This document shows positions 18,408 through 28,735 of a stretch of DNA of 64,000 nucleotides, one piece after another. The translations under genes and the position numbers were made by a program. This DNA comes from Mangrovivirga cuniculi (GTDB taxonomy: Bacteria > Bacteroidota > Bacteroidia > Cytophagales > Cyclobacteriaceae): NCBI RefSeq assembly GCF_005166025.1, contig NZ_CP028923.1:620001-684000 (forward strand). The letters are read 5' to 3'. Every line of letters begins with the position of its first letter. Position 1 is the stretch's first letter. The notes under the pieces are model-generated. The model saw nothing but the letters and a program-made list of their open reading frames with translations. It had not been told where the DNA came from and ran no database searches.

Positions 18408-19307
18408 ATGGATAATCATGTAGTAATAACCGGCGGAACCGGACTAGTAGGCTCAAAGCTGACCAAAAAACTTCAGCAAAAAGGATACCAGGTGTCGATT
18501 TACAGCCGAACGGAAGACAAAGATAGCAACCCGCCACAATATTTCTGGTCTCCATCAACGAAAGAAATTGATACAACTCCTCTTTCTACGGCAGATGCGG
18601 TGATCCACCTGGCAGGGGCCGGAGTTTTTGATGAAGCCTGGTCTGAAAGCCGAAAGGAGGTTATTCTAAAAAGCAGAACCGAAAGTTCGAGGCTTCTCGC
18701 TGAGCATATTCCACTCTTCAATAATATTACAACGGTGATCGGAGCTTCGGCCATTGGTTATTACGGTAAAGATACCGAAGACAAATGGGTAACCGAAGAT
18801 GATGAGCCCGGTGATGACTTTCTTGCTAATGTGACTGTTCAATGGGAGGAATCTGAAAAAATGATTAACTCAACTACCCGGCTGGCCCAGGTACGAATAG
18901 GAATTGTATTGGATTCAAAAGGAGGTGCATTACCTCAATTAATTCAGCCCATTAAGATGTATGCAGGAGCTCCATTAGGATCTGGAGATCAATACATGAG
19001 CTGGATTCACATTGATGATCTCACTGATATATTTATTCATTTGCTTGAAAATCAGGAACTCAGCGGGATATACAACGGAGTTGCTCCCAATCCGGTAACA
19101 AATAAACAAATAACGAAAGCTGCCGCTGATGTGTTAGGTAAGCCTTTATTCCTGCCAAATGTACCCGGTTTCGTTTTGAAAACAATGCTTGGAGAAAGGG
19201 CTGAAGTTTTACTTGGCGGACAGAAAGTTTCGTGCGAGAAGATTCAGAAAACCGGCTTTGAATTTAATTTTGATAATGTAAGCGATGCCTTAAAAGACTT
19301 ATTATAG
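18408..19307 (+). CDS. TIGR01777-family NAD(P)-dependent epimerase/SDR protein (YfcH-like)
   Basis: 299 residues, full length. Rossmann GGTGLVG motif at residues 9-15, an extended-SDR core, the family segment GASAIGYYG around 117-125 and a DUF1731-like C-terminus (PNVPGFVLKTMLGE...LLGGQKV). Members are atypical short-chain dehydrogenase-like proteins of uncertain substrate; the plant relative and E. coli YfcH are linked to cell division or redox. The start at 18408 places the nucleotide-binding motif at the right distance from the N-terminus. Confidence 0.88.
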   Translation: MDNHVVITGGTGLVGSKLTKKLQQKGYQVSIYSRTEDKDSNPPQYFWSPSTKEIDTTPLSTADAVIHLAGAGVFDEAWSESRKEVILKSRTESSRLLAEHIPLFNNITTVIGASAIGYYGKDTEDKWVTEDDEPGDDFLANVTVQWEESEKMINSTTRLAQVRIGIVLDSKGGALPQLIQPIKMYAGAPLGSGDQYMSWIHIDDLTDIFIHLLENQELSGIYNGVAPNPVTNKQITKAAADVLGKPLFLPNVPGFVLKTMLGERAEVLLGGQKVSCEKIQKTGFEFNFDNVSDALKDLL

Positions 19308-19389
19308 AGATATTTTACTACATGGGTTTACCTTTTTTGAAATAATATGCTAAATTCAAGGTTGCTTAAATAATTAAGGACAGAAACAA

Positions 19390-20118
19390 ATGGAAGAACA
19401 AAAAATAAATAAAGAGGAAGAACACAGGATTGTCAAAGCATTTAAAGAAAAGAACTGGAACGAAATCAAGAGTACAGACTCATGGGTGATATTCAAAGTA
19501 ATGTCTGAGTTTGTCGAAGGATTTGAAAAACTAGCTAAAATCGGTCCATGCGTATCTATATTTGGTTCAGCCCGAACCCGGGATGACCACAAGTATTACA
19601 AAATGGCTCATGATATAGCAGCTAAGCTTGTCAGGCATGGGTACGGAGTAATCACTGGTGGCGGACCAGGTATTATGGAGGCCGGTAACCGAGGAGCCAA
19701 TTCTGAAGGTGGACGTTCGGTTGGTCTGAATATCCACTTGCCATTTGAGCAATTTAACAACATATATATTGATAGAGACAAGCTGATCAACTTTGACTAT
19801 TTCTTTGTTAGAAAAGTAATGTTTGTCAGATACTCACAGGGTTTTATTGTTATGCCGGGTGGTTTTGGCACTCTTGATGAATTTTTTGAAGCCTTAACAC
19901 TTATTCAGACGAAAAAGATTGGTGCTTTCCCAATAGTTCTGGTTGGCAAAAAATTCTGGGGAGGATTAGCTAACTGGATCCAGGACACACTTTTACAAGC
20001 TGAAAATAATATCAGCGAAGAGGATCTTGACCTTTTTCATATAGTTGATAATGAAGAAGATGCTGTTAAGGTTATCGACGACTTTTATTCTAAATACTTA
20101 TTGTCTCCAAACTTTTAA
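19390..20118 (+). CDS. LOG-family (TIGR00730) nucleotide 5'-monophosphate phosphoribohydrolase
   Basis: 242 residues. Contains the family signatures GSART near residue 57, GGGPGIMEAGNRGA near 93 and PGGFGTLDEFFE near 155, which form the Rossmann-like active site that hydrolyses the N-glycosidic bond of nucleoside monophosphates (cytokinin-type riboside monophosphates in the characterised members). An N-terminal charged helix of about 40 residues precedes the core. The stop codon overlaps the next ATG by one base, indicating cotranscription with the lytic transglycosylase and uvrA. Confidence 0.88.
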   Translation: MEEQKINKEEEHRIVKAFKEKNWNEIKSTDSWVIFKVMSEFVEGFEKLAKIGPCVSIFGSARTRDDHKYYKMAHDIAAKLVRHGYGVITGGGPGIMEAGNRGANSEGGRSVGLNIHLPFEQFNNIYIDRDKLINFDYFFVRKVMFVRYSQGFIVMPGGFGTLDEFFEALTLIQTKKIGAFPIVLVGKKFWGGLANWIQDTLLQAENNISEEDLDLFHIVDNEEDAVKVIDDFYSKYLLSPNF

Positions 20119-21080
20119 TGAATACAAAGAATCTTCTACTTGCGCTGAATACGTTCACAGTATTCACATTATTGTTTTATATCGTATATTCTGAATTTGG
20201 TAAACCTCCAGAAGTACAGAAGGATTACCAACATGAGCAACCGGCTTCACCTTTTAATGCACAGCCTGGTGAACCGGTAGTTTATTCAACTAAAACAGTA
20301 ATGATCGATCTTCCGGACTCCTTGAAATTTGCCGGAGAGGATGTTCCATTGGATATTCCTGACGTGAGAGAAAGACTCGACAGGGAAATCCATATTAATA
20401 CGTATTGGCATAATAATTCAATCTTTTTATTCAAGCGGGCAAACAGATGGTTGCCTCAAATTGAAAAGATACTTAAGGAGAAAGGAGTCCCGGATGACTT
20501 TAAGTACCTTTGCGCAATAGAGTCAGGGTTTCAAAATGTTGTTTCTCCTGCGGGTGCTGTTGGTTTCTGGCAGTTTCTCAGAGCAACAGGTAAGGAATAT
20601 GACCTGGAGATCAACAGGCAGGTAGATGAGCGATACGATCCGATAAAAGCAACTTATGCAGCGTGTGATTACCTGTTAAATGCTCATGAGGATCTTGGCG
20701 ACTGGACCCTAGTTGCCGCGAGTTATAATCGTGGCCTTGCAGGAATCAAAAGAGCATTGGCAAACCAAAAGGTTGATAGTTATTATGACCTGATGCTCAA
20801 TGATGAAACTTCGCGCTATGTTTTCAGGATTCTTGCCTGTAAAGAACTACTTCAAAGCCCTTCGGATTATGGTTTTGAGATCGAGGAAGAAAACCTCTAT
20901 AGCAGGATAAAAATGCGTAAAGTGACTGTTACAGAAACAATCCCTGACCTGGTTGAGTTTTCCCTAAAACAAGGGATAAACTATAAGCTTCTTAAAGCGT
21001 ATAACCAATGGTTAAGAGACGATAAGTTAACAGTAAAAGACGGAGAGCAATACGATATATGGATACCGGTGCGGAAATAA
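20118..21080 (+). CDS. Membrane-anchored lytic transglycosylase (SLT/MltD-type)
   Basis: 320 residues. N-terminal uncleaved membrane anchor (about 5-23), then a periplasmic linker. The transglycosylase SLT domain spans about 110-270, with the catalytic Glu in AIESGF and the family motifs GAVGFWQF and AASYNRG. The last 45 residues resemble a degenerate LysM (YKLLKAYNQW...[10 protein letters not shown]). It cleaves the MurNAc-GlcNAc bond in peptidoglycan with 1,6-anhydro product formation. It overlaps the preceding gene by one base and uvrA by 22 bp, so the three genes form one transcription unit. Confidence 0.87.
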   Translation: MNTKNLLLALNTFTVFTLLFYIVYSEFGKPPEVQKDYQHEQPASPFNAQPGEPVVYSTKTVMIDLPDSLKFAGEDVPLDIPDVRERLDREIHINTYWHNNSIFLFKRANRWLPQIEKILKEKGVPDDFKYLCAIESGFQNVVSPAGAVGFWQFLRATGKEYDLEINRQVDERYDPIKATYAACDYLLNAHEDLGDWTLVAASYNRGLAGIKRALANQKVDSYYDLMLNDETSRYVFRILACKELLQSPSDYGFEIEEENLYSRIKMRKVTVTETIPDLVEFSLKQGINYKLLKAYNQWLRDDKLTVKDGEQYDIWIPVRK

Positions 21081-23932
21081 AACAAAAGAAATCTAAAAAT
21101 ACTGACCAACCAATCGACCTTACCGGTCATGAAAACATTGAAGTTTACGGTGCCAGGGAGCATAACCTGACAAACTTCGATGTGAAGATCCCAAGAAATA
21201 AACTGGTTGTTTTAACCGGGATCAGCGGTAGTGGTAAGTCATCTTTAGCTTTCGACACTATTTATGCCGAAGGGCAGAGACGGTATATGGAAAGCTTTTC
21301 AGCTTATGCCCGCTCTTTTATCGGAGGCATGGAAAGACCTGATGTCGATAAAATCAGTGGCCTTTCTCCGGTTATATCAATCGAACAGAAAACTACTTCT
21401 AAAAACCCGAGATCTACTGTAGGTACTACTACCGAAATATATGATTTCCTGCGATTGCTGTATGCCAGAACGGGCGAAGCATTTTCTTATAAAAGTGGTG
21501 AGAAAATGGTTCAGCAAACGGAAGATCAGATCGTTAAACAGATCGTTTCAAAATTCAAAGGTCAAAAGATACACCTTTTGGCACCGGTAGTTAAAGGCCG
21601 TAAAGGACATTACAGGGAGCTTTTTCAGCAGATTAGAAAATCGGGTTATACATCGGTAAGAATTGACGGAGAGATCAAGGAAGTTGCTCCGAAAATGCAG
21701 GTCGATCGGTATAAAGTCCACGATATTGAGATTGTTGTTGACCGGTTAAAACCTTCCGGAGAGGCAGACCGAAGAACACTGGACTCGGTAAAGGTATCAC
21801 TCCAGCAGGGTAAGGATGTTCTAATGATCCTGGACGAAAATGGAGAGGTTCACCATTTTTCAAAAGCCTTGATGGACCCAAAAACAGGTCTTTCCTATGA
21901 CGAACCTGCACCAAATAACTTTTCATTTAATAGTCCATACGGGGCATGCCCGACTTGTAATGGATTAGGTCAGATTGAAAAAATTACGTTAGAAAGCATT
22001 ATTCCAGATCCTTCTCTGAGCATTCGCCAGGGAGCCATTGCTCCGCTTGGCGATTATCGGGATATCTGGGTCTTTAAAAAGCTCAATGCTATTCTAAAAA
22101 GACATAAACAAAGCATCACCACTCCTTTCAAGGATCTAAGTGATGAGGTAAAAGAGATTATTCTCAATGGTGATGATTCACTGGTGGCTGTTGATTCGAA
22201 AAAATATCCGGGCACCAAGTGGAACACCACATTTGAAGGGATAATTCCTTTTCTCGAAGGGCAATTAGAAACCGGAAGCAGTAAGATCCAGGACTGGATC
22301 AAAGATTACATGGTCGTTTCTGTTTGTCCGGAGTGTGAAGGACAACGACTAAAAAAAGAGTCTCTTCATTTTAAGATCGATAATAAAAATATTGCCGAAC
22401 TGGCAATGCTTTCAATTGGCCGTTTAGGTGAATGGATGGAAGGCCTTGAGGAGAGAATGACAGACAGACAGAAACTGATCGGTAAGGAGATTTTAAAGGA
22501 GGTAAGAAAAAGAATCGGCTTTCTACTGGATGTTGGTTTGAGCTACCTTCATTTAAACAGGCCACTCAAAACATTGTCAGGAGGTGAAGCTCAGCGGATC
22601 AGACTGGCTACTCAAATCGGCACTCAGTTAACCGGAGTATTATATATTCTTGATGAGCCAAGTATTGGTCTTCACCAGAGAGATAATGTTAAACTGATCA
22701 AGGCATTAAAAGATCTTCGTGACCTTGGAAATACAGTCATGGTGGTCGAGCATGATAAAGATATGATGCTCGAGTCTGATTATATCATTGATATTGGGCC
22801 AGGAGCTGGCAGACATGGAGGTAAAATCGTTGCTGCCGGTGCGCCGGATGATTTTATCAAGTCAAATACCAGGACAGCAGATTACCTGAACGGAGAAAAG
22901 GCTATTGAAGTTCCTGAAAAAAGGAGAGAAGGAACAGGAAATGAACTCGCACTACTGGGTGCTTCAGGGAATAACCTTAAAGGAGTAGATCTAAAACTTC
23001 CACTGGGTAAAATGATTTGTGTAACCGGAGTATCCGGCAGTGGTAAGTCAACTTTGATTCATGAAACCTTATATCCTTTATTGAACAATTATGTTTACAG
23101 ATCTTCCAGAAAAGCGATGCCTCATAAATCGCTTGAAGGACTGGAACACATTGATAAGGTGATCGAGGTCGATCAATCACCGATTGGACGAACACCCCGA
23201 TCAAACCCGGCAACCTACACAGGTGTTTTTAGCGATATCCGAGCTCTGTTTTCTGAGTTGCCAGAATCAAAGATTCGTGGTTATAAGCCGGGAAGATTCT
23301 CTTTTAATGTTAAGGGAGGTCGATGCGAAACCTGTGAAGGTGGAGGAATGAGAGTGATCGAAATGGATTTCCTTCCTGATGTGTATGTGGAATGCGAAAC
23401 CTGCAAGGGTAAACGGTATAACCGCGAGACGCTGGAGGTAAGATATAAAGGTAAGTCAATTGCTGACGTGCTGGACATGACTGTTGAGCAGGCTGTAGAA
23501 TTTTTTGAGCATTTACCAAAGATTGCCAGGAAAGTAAAAACTCTTGAAGAAGTCGGTTTGGGTTATATCAGCCTCGGTCAACATGCAACTACTTTGTCCG
23601 GAGGGGAAGCACAGCGAGTTAAGCTTTCTACCGAATTGACAAAAAAGGACACGGGCAAAACTATCTATATTTTAGATGAGCCAACAACAGGCTTGCACTT
23701 TCAGGACATTAGTCATTTGCTGGATGTTTTGAACCGATTGGTTGACAAAGGAAACACGGTATTGATAATTGAGCACAACCTGGATGTAATAAAAGTGTGC
23801 GATCATATTATTGATCTTGGACCCGAAGGCGGTGAAGCCGGAGGAGAAATAATGTTTGAAGGATCACCAGAAGATCTAATTAAAGAAAAGAATAATTACA
23901 CAGGTAAGTATTTAAAAGCAGAATTAGATTAA
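21059..23932 (+). CDS. uvrA: UvrA, excinuclease ABC subunit A
   Basis: 957 residues, full length. Two ABC ATPase halves: Walker A GISGSGKS at residues 54-61 and GVSGSGKST near 657. ABC signatures [12 protein letters not shown] near 504 and [12 protein letters not shown] near 847. Zinc-finger CxxC pairs lie around 298 (CPTC), 424 and in the [16 protein letters not shown] region near 758-785. It scans DNA for bulky lesions and loads UvrB in nucleotide excision repair. The start overlaps the lytic transglycosylase gene by 22 bp and the N-terminal 25 residues are a lineage-specific extension. uvrC is also in this window (40.2 kb). Confidence 0.97.
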   Translation: MDTGAEIKQKKSKNTDQPIDLTGHENIEVYGAREHNLTNFDVKIPRNKLVVLTGISGSGKSSLAFDTIYAEGQRRYMESFSAYARSFIGGMERPDVDKISGLSPVISIEQKTTSKNPRSTVGTTTEIYDFLRLLYARTGEAFSYKSGEKMVQQTEDQIVKQIVSKFKGQKIHLLAPVVKGRKGHYRELFQQIRKSGYTSVRIDGEIKEVAPKMQVDRYKVHDIEIVVDRLKPSGEADRRTLDSVKVSLQQGKDVLMILDENGEVHHFSKALMDPKTGLSYDEPAPNNFSFNSPYGACPTCNGLGQIEKITLESIIPDPSLSIRQGAIAPLGDYRDIWVFKKLNAILKRHKQSITTPFKDLSDEVKEIILNGDDSLVAVDSKKYPGTKWNTTFEGIIPFLEGQLETGSSKIQDWIKDYMVVSVCPECEGQRLKKESLHFKIDNKNIAELAMLSIGRLGEWMEGLEERMTDRQKLIGKEILKEVRKRIGFLLDVGLSYLHLNRPLKTLSGGEAQRIRLATQIGTQLTGVLYILDEPSIGLHQRDNVKLIKALKDLRDLGNTVMVVEHDKDMMLESDYIIDIGPGAGRHGGKIVAAGAPDDFIKSNTRTADYLNGEKAIEVPEKRREGTGNELALLGASGNNLKGVDLKLPLGKMICVTGVSGSGKSTLIHETLYPLLNNYVYRSSRKAMPHKSLEGLEHIDKVIEVDQSPIGRTPRSNPATYTGVFSDIRALFSELPESKIRGYKPGRFSFNVKGGRCETCEGGGMRVIEMDFLPDVYVECETCKGKRYNRETLEVRYKGKSIADVLDMTVEQAVEFFEHLPKIARKVKTLEEVGLGYISLGQHATTLSGGEAQRVKLSTELTKKDTGKTIYILDEPTTGLHFQDISHLLDVLNRLVDKGNTVLIIEHNLDVIKVCDHIIDLGPEGGEAGGEIMFEGSPEDLIKEKNNYTGKYLKAELD

Positions 23933-23996
23933 TTACTTGATAATATTGGGTTGAAAGGTTAGTTTACGATTTATCCTAAACCTTAAACCCCTTATT

Positions 23997-24848
23997 ATGA
24001 ATTTTTTTAAACGCTTTATTATTTACACTTTTTTCGTCTTCCTCAGTGTAACAGCCTTCGCCCAGACCACTTCATTTTCTGAAGCAAAGCAAAAAGGGTC
24101 CGGAAGCCTGGAATATTTTTATGTGGAAACTCCCGGTTTTATTGAAAATGCCGGAGGAGGCCAGCAGGGAATCTGTCCTGATATTCTTACTGGATTTGAA
24201 AGCTGGGTAAAATCGCAATATGGTATCACGCTGACTACCAAATTTGTTCCTACACCGAAGCAAAGCTTTCCTGTTTTTATGAATAAGGTAAAATCCGCTG
24301 GGGCAGGAGTGATTGGCGTAGGAGGAGTGACAATTACAGAAACCAGGAAAAAGTCTTATAGCTTTAGTCATCCTTATATTAACAACATTTCCATCCTGGC
24401 CACAAATTCATCTGTCCCGACTATTAAGTCGCCTGCAGAGATTTCAAGTGCTTTTGCCAATATGACAGCACTTTCTGTTAAGGGAACTACCAATGAAAAA
24501 GCACTTTTAGAAATAAAAAAGAAGTATTTCCCGAGTTTGAAGATTGAATATTTGCCAAGCAATATGTATGTCAGTAAGAAGATTGCCGAAAATCCTAAAT
24601 ACTTTTCTATAGTTGACCTGGGCTATTTTTTGGCTTCGTTGAAAAAATATCGCTCCATTAAAAGACAGCCAGTTATGGATGAGGCAAATGAAGTCCTCGG
24701 CTTTGTGATGCCAAAAGGATCAGATTGGGCTCCGGTTTTATCAAAATATTTAAGAGAAGTTTATTTAAACAGTCCTCAATATAGAAAATCAATTGCTACA
24801 CATCTGGGGCCATCAGCACTAAAGCTGCTGGATTCTTATGCAAATTAA
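23997..24848 (+). CDS. Periplasmic solute-binding protein family 3, copy 1
   Basis: 283 residues with a Sec signal peptide ending FAQ. It has the SBP_bac_3 fold as found in amino-acid ABC transporters and in the sensor part of MltF: a first lobe with CPDILTGFESWVKSQYG, a hinge with GVGGVTITETRKKSYSFSHPY, and a second lobe with VKGTTNEK. About half identical to the next gene, so a tandem duplication. No ABC permease or ATPase lies nearby, so its transport partner is unknown; it may act as a free sensor or scavenger. A terminator separates the two copies. Confidence 0.82.
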   Translation: MNFFKRFIIYTFFVFLSVTAFAQTTSFSEAKQKGSGSLEYFYVETPGFIENAGGGQQGICPDILTGFESWVKSQYGITLTTKFVPTPKQSFPVFMNKVKSAGAGVIGVGGVTITETRKKSYSFSHPYINNISILATNSSVPTIKSPAEISSAFANMTALSVKGTTNEKALLEIKKKYFPSLKIEYLPSNMYVSKKIAENPKYFSIVDLGYFLASLKKYRSIKRQPVMDEANEVLGFVMPKGSDWAPVLSKYLREVYLNSPQYRKSIATHLGPSALKLLDSYAN

Positions 24849-24868
24849 TAGCAAGATTGAGTAAGTTT

Positions 24869-24918
24869 TAGCTGTTTTTAATATTCTGTAGAATGTTGGA
24901 AACAGCTATTTTTATTTT
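24869..24918 (+). terminator. Terminator between the two solute-binding protein genes
   Basis: TAGCTGTTT (24869-24877) / AAACAGCTA (24900-24908) enclosing a small ATTC/GAAT stem, followed by TTTTTATTTT. The two paralogues are therefore expressed separately. Confidence 0.75.
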
Positions 24919-25008
24919 GATCAAATAATATTAAAAGAAGATTAAGTTTTAGTTTTTATTAGATACGAAAAATTATTATTTTCCTTTTTTAATCAAATCA
25001 GGGAAATT

Positions 25009-25872
25009 ATGAAATTCAATTTTTTTAAGTCTTTATCTATTTTTCTAATTCTATTAACAGTAGCTTCTTTTAATAGTTTTTCGCAGACAACATCTTTTAG
25101 CAAGGCTAAGCAAACGAAAACAGCAACGCTCAAGTATATTTATCTGGATACTCCGGGTTTTATAGAAAAAGGGCCTGGAGGGATGAACGGTTTGTGTTAT
25201 GACATTATTAAAGATTTTGAAAAATGGGTTAAATCAAAATATGGCATAACAATCAATGGTAATTGGGCATTAGCCAGAAATAATAGCTTTCCGGCCTTTA
25301 TGCAAACAGTAAAGTCAGCTCCGGATGGAACCGTTGGGGTAGCAAATATCACTATTACTCCAGAGAGAAAGCGAGAATATACTTTTAGTTCGCCATTTAT
25401 AAACAATATTTCAATTTTAGTGACTCACAACTCTGTAGGAACCTTAAAATCACCTTCAAATATTAGAAATGCCTTTAAAAACATGACTGCGGTCACGGTA
25501 AAAGGGTCAACGAACGAAAAATATTTAAGACAGATTAAATCAAAATATTTTCCGGGGATGAAAATTGAGTACCTAACAAGTAATATGGATGTAAGTAAGA
25601 AAGTGTCTACAGATCCGAGATATTTTAGTGTATTGGATTTTACTTATTACCTGTCTTCTCTAAAAGATTACCGAACGATAAAAAGGCAGCCTGTAATGGA
25701 TGAGACAAATGAATATTTCGGGTTTATAATGCCCAAAGGGTCAGGATGGGGGCCAGTATTTTCTCAATTCTTATCAGATCAGTATTTAAATGGGGGTCAA
25801 TACAGAAGCATACTAGCTAAACACCTTGGTCCAAATGCATTGAAACTGCTTGATGCAGTACAAAATCCTTAA
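25009..25872 (+). CDS. Periplasmic solute-binding protein family 3, copy 2
   Basis: 287 residues, signal peptide ending SFSQ. Collinear with copy 1: shared segments include TTSFS.AKQ after the signal peptide, ITITPERKREYTFSSPFINN, VKGSTNEK and IKRQPVMDE. Divergence is concentrated in the ligand-facing first lobe (residues about 55-95), consistent with different ligands. It sits 160 bp after copy 1 with its own leader. No transporter partner is adjacent. Confidence 0.82.
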   Translation: MKFNFFKSLSIFLILLTVASFNSFSQTTSFSKAKQTKTATLKYIYLDTPGFIEKGPGGMNGLCYDIIKDFEKWVKSKYGITINGNWALARNNSFPAFMQTVKSAPDGTVGVANITITPERKREYTFSSPFINNISILVTHNSVGTLKSPSNIRNAFKNMTAVTVKGSTNEKYLRQIKSKYFPGMKIEYLTSNMDVSKKVSTDPRYFSVLDFTYYLSSLKDYRTIKRQPVMDETNEYFGFIMPKGSGWGPVFSQFLSDQYLNGGQYRSILAKHLGPNALKLLDAVQNP

Positions 25873-25888
25873 AAAGATAAAAAGAAAA

Positions 25889-25909
25889 GGCTGCTCGGGG
25901 AGAGCAGCC
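25889..25909 (+). terminator. Stem-loop after the second solute-binding protein gene
   Basis: Perfect 8-bp stem GGCTGCTC (25889-25896) / GAGCAGCC (25902-25909) with a 5-base loop, 16 bp after the stop codon. The following bases (ATCTTTC) are only weakly T-rich, so termination may be partial. The rest of the 221-bp gap to the next gene shows nothing I can support. Confidence 0.5.
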
Positions 25910-26093
25910 ATCTTTCAACCAAAACATTAGGAATTTATCAACTATGAATAAAGAGACTTAAATTTAGTGATTCTTAGAAAAATTACAAATTCAATAAAAT
26001 TAAAAATTGTCCGCTTAACATTTTTTCACACCGTAAAACAATTAATTAGTACTTTTTAATGAGTAATTATACTATTTTGAATAAAAAATAGCC

Positions 26094-26447
26094 ATGACAC
26101 GATATTATATTATTCTTACCGGAATCATACTATTAGCAGGCAGTACCGGCCTGGTTGATCAGGTTGTTTCTTCTTCTGTGTTGATACTCGTGACGGCTAT
26201 TTTGATTCTTGAGAGGTTTAGCTCAATCAGGAAATACAAGAAAACAAAAAAACTTATCCCTATATTTATAGCAATATTGGCTTTACTTGTAAACACATTA
26301 TTGTCCAACGGGCTGGAATACTCAGTTGAGAAAATATTTTTAGAAAATCAACAAGTATTAGAATCTATCGAGAATTTCGATCGAAATGTGATTTTAGGGC
26401 AGAATGTATTTTTTAAAGTGCTGTCATTCATTTTCGACACCGTATGA
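26094..26447 (+). CDS. Small integral membrane protein, cotranscribed with a LytS-type kinase
   Basis: 117 residues. Three hydrophobic segments (about 4-20, 22-42 and 55-75) with a basic loop (SSIRKYKKTKK) between the second and third, then a C-terminal soluble helix of about 40 residues. I do not recognise the family. It ends 13 bp before the sensor kinase gene, so the two are probably made together; it may modulate the kinase, but this is inferred from position alone. Confidence 0.6.
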   Translation: MTRYYIILTGIILLAGSTGLVDQVVSSSVLILVTAILILERFSSIRKYKKTKKLIPIFIAILALLVNTLLSNGLEYSVEKIFLENQQVLESIENFDRNVILGQNVFFKVLSFIFDTV

Positions 26448-26460
26448 TAATTAATTATTA

Positions 26461-27489
26461 ATGAGTAAAAAGTTAATCTATTGGATCTGCCAATTTGTTG
26501 GTTGGTTTGCTTTAGCCTTTATCCAAATAGTTGGATATTATTTTACTCTTAATGAAATATCAGTCCCTGCCGCATTCAGCTATATTTCATTTGCTATTTA
26601 TAGTATTTTAATTACTCATCTTTACAGGGAAATTATTATTAGAAAGAGTTGGCTTAATCTACCGATTTCTAAAGTTTTACCCCGAGTATTTTTATCGACT
26701 CTTTTGATGAGTATCGTCGGTTATTTCTGGGGGCTTGCGACAGTGCATTTTACTGATTTATACGATCCGCGGACAGATGTTACCTTTTCCACCTTTATAG
26801 TAACAATTATTGTCAACGAGTTTTTATTTCTTATCTGGACAGTATTGTATTTTTCATACCATTATATCAGTAATTATCGGGCTAACCTTAAATACCAGGC
26901 GTACATTAATGAAATTCGATTAAATCAATTACGATCTCAGCTTAATCCACACTTTATTTTTAATGGACTTAATTCGATAAGGGCTTTAATTGATATTGAG
27001 CCTGATAAAAGTAAGTTGGCGATAACCAAGCTGAGTAACATTTTAAGAAAGTCGTTGATCTTTGATAAAAAGAAGTTTGTTGAATTAAAAGAAGAAATAA
27101 AAACCGTTACCGATTATCTTTATCTGGAGAAAATCAGATATGAGGAAAGGTTAAATTTTAATATAGATGTTGACAGAAACATCGAAAATGTCAGTGTTCC
27201 ACCGATGATGATTCAAACCCTTGTTGAAAATGGGATAAAGCACGGTATAAGCAACCTTGTAGATGGTGGGTGTATATCAATAGAAGCTTTTGAAAATAAT
27301 AATTATTTGATAATCAAGATTATTAACAGCGGGCATCTGGAAAAGCATTCACTTTCTTTATCCAGAGGATATGGCCTTGCAAATACTAAAGAAAGACTTG
27401 ATCTACTTTATAAAGGCAAGGCAGAGTTTAAAATAGAAAATGAAGAAGAGAATAAGGTTAAAACCAGCATTCGGATACCCTTAAAATAA
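26461..27489 (+). CDS. LytS/YehU-type sensor histidine kinase
   Basis: 342 residues. Four membrane segments in the first 140 residues, then the HisKA_7TM/His_kinase (PF06580) domain. The phospho-acceptor histidine is in QLNPHFIFNGLNS near residue 166. The HATPase domain shows the N-box LVENGIKHGI near 255 and a G-box-like RGYGLANTKERL near 305. The partner LytTR regulator starts 24 bp downstream. Known of the family: it senses membrane or envelope cues and phosphorylates a LytTR regulator. Stimulus unknown. Confidence 0.9.
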   Translation: MSKKLIYWICQFVGWFALAFIQIVGYYFTLNEISVPAAFSYISFAIYSILITHLYREIIIRKSWLNLPISKVLPRVFLSTLLMSIVGYFWGLATVHFTDLYDPRTDVTFSTFIVTIIVNEFLFLIWTVLYFSYHYISNYRANLKYQAYINEIRLNQLRSQLNPHFIFNGLNSIRALIDIEPDKSKLAITKLSNILRKSLIFDKKKFVELKEEIKTVTDYLYLEKIRYEERLNFNIDVDRNIENVSVPPMMIQTLVENGIKHGISNLVDGGCISIEAFENNNYLIIKIINSGHLEKHSLSLSRGYGLANTKERLDLLYKGKAEFKIENEEENKVKTSIRIPLK

Positions 27490-27513
27490 TATCCAATTTT
27501 TTAATTTACAGAT

Positions 27514-28245
27514 ATGAAAGCAATAATAGTAGACGATGAAAGGTTGGCCAGAGTAGAATTGACCTCCCTTTTAAAAAACTTTGATCAAATAGAAATAGTA
27601 GACGAGGCTGTGAATGCTGATGACGCTTATGATAAGATCAAAAAGCATCAGCCAGATCTATTATTTTTAGACATTCAGATGCCAGGAAAAACCGGATTTG
27701 AATTATTAGAAATGCTTGAAGTTGTACCGAAGGTAATTTTTACAACAGCTTATGATGAATATGCTCTTAAAGCATTTGAAGTAAATGCGCTTGATTATCT
27801 TTTAAAGCCGATTCAATCTGATCGCTTAAAAGAAACTATACTCAAGATTCAGGAAGGTGAAGAAGAACAATCAGATGACGAAGCTACTTCAGGTTCATCA
27901 ACCGAAAAATTATCACAAGATGACCAGGTTTTTGTCAAAGACGGAGAGAGATGTTGGTTTGTTAAACTATCGGATATAAGGCTTTTTGAGTCAGATGGAA
28001 ATTATATAAAGGTTTATTTTGATAATAATAAGCCAATGATACATAAAAGCTTAAATGCCCTGGATGAAAAATTAGATGATAAAGCTTTCTTCAGAGCCAG
28101 TAGAAAGCATATAATTAATTTAAACTGGATCGAAAATATCGAACCTTGGTTCAATGGCGGATTACTGGTTAAATTAAAAGGGGGAGAAAAAATAGAAGTA
28201 TCAAGGAGACAGGCTGCAAAATTTAAAGACATGATGAGTTTATAA
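27514..28245 (+). CDS. LytTR-family response regulator
   Basis: 243 residues. Receiver domain 1-120 with acidic pair D7/D8, phospho-acceptor D53 in LFLDIQMPG, a conserved Thr in FTTAYDEYA and Lys in LLKPI. A Ser/Asp/Glu-rich linker (about 118-140) leads to a LytTR DNA-binding domain (about 145-240). It is paired with the kinase immediately upstream. Probably a transcription regulator of envelope or surface genes; targets are not visible here. Confidence 0.92.
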   Translation: MKAIIVDDERLARVELTSLLKNFDQIEIVDEAVNADDAYDKIKKHQPDLLFLDIQMPGKTGFELLEMLEVVPKVIFTTAYDEYALKAFEVNALDYLLKPIQSDRLKETILKIQEGEEEQSDDEATSGSSTEKLSQDDQVFVKDGERCWFVKLSDIRLFESDGNYIKVYFDNNKPMIHKSLNALDEKLDDKAFFRASRKHIINLNWIENIEPWFNGGLLVKLKGGEKIEVSRRQAAKFKDMMSL

Positions 28246-28289
28246 TAAGACTCATTATGTCTTTTATGAGATAAAAACTTTGTTTAAGG

Positions 28290-28655
28290 TTATTTTCTAA
28301 TCATTTCGATTAGCTCCCTTTCGACATCCCAGTCTTTTGCCAGTTTCAACATGGCAGTGGCTTCCATCTCTGTGATATAGCCCTTTTGATTGTTAGCTTC
28401 CCAAACCAACTTAATATAATTTAGCTTTTTATCCTTGTCCAGATGACCAATTACATCGTTCAGTAAGCTTCGAGCTCTTTGAAAGGCAGTATAATAATCT
28501 TCCGCAATGAAACTATTAGCCCATTCAAGTTCTTCATGAGCGTCAAGTTCATCAGCAGTATCACTGAGCATTTTTTCTTCATCTTCATCAAGCCCGTGAT
28601 AATGAAAAATAACTGATTTTAATAAAATAAAGGCTTTCTTTTCCTCTTGAGTCAT
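28290..28655 (-). CDS. Small acidic helical protein, TerB-like
   Basis: 121 residues, all-helical by composition and rich in Asp, Glu, Lys and Leu. The arrangement resembles the TerB/DUF533 fold: a start with KKAFILLKSVIFHYHGLDEDEEKML, a middle helix with WANSFIAEDYYTAFQRA, and a C-terminal ITEMEATAMLKLAK segment. The TerB resemblance is weak. No signal peptide, so cytoplasmic. It stands alone on the minus strand between the LytTR regulator and hemW; function unknown. Confidence 0.6.
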   Translation of the reverse strand: MTQEEKKAFILLKSVIFHYHGLDEDEEKMLSDTADELDAHEELEWANSFIAEDYYTAFQRARSLLNDVIGHLDKDKKLNYIKLVWEANNQKGYITEMEATAMLKLAKDWDVERELIEMIRK

Positions 28656-28735
28656 TACGAAAAATTACTTTCTACAAATATATATTAATCTTTTAAAAGT
28701 CGATAATAAGAAAAATTATTTTGATTAACTCATCA

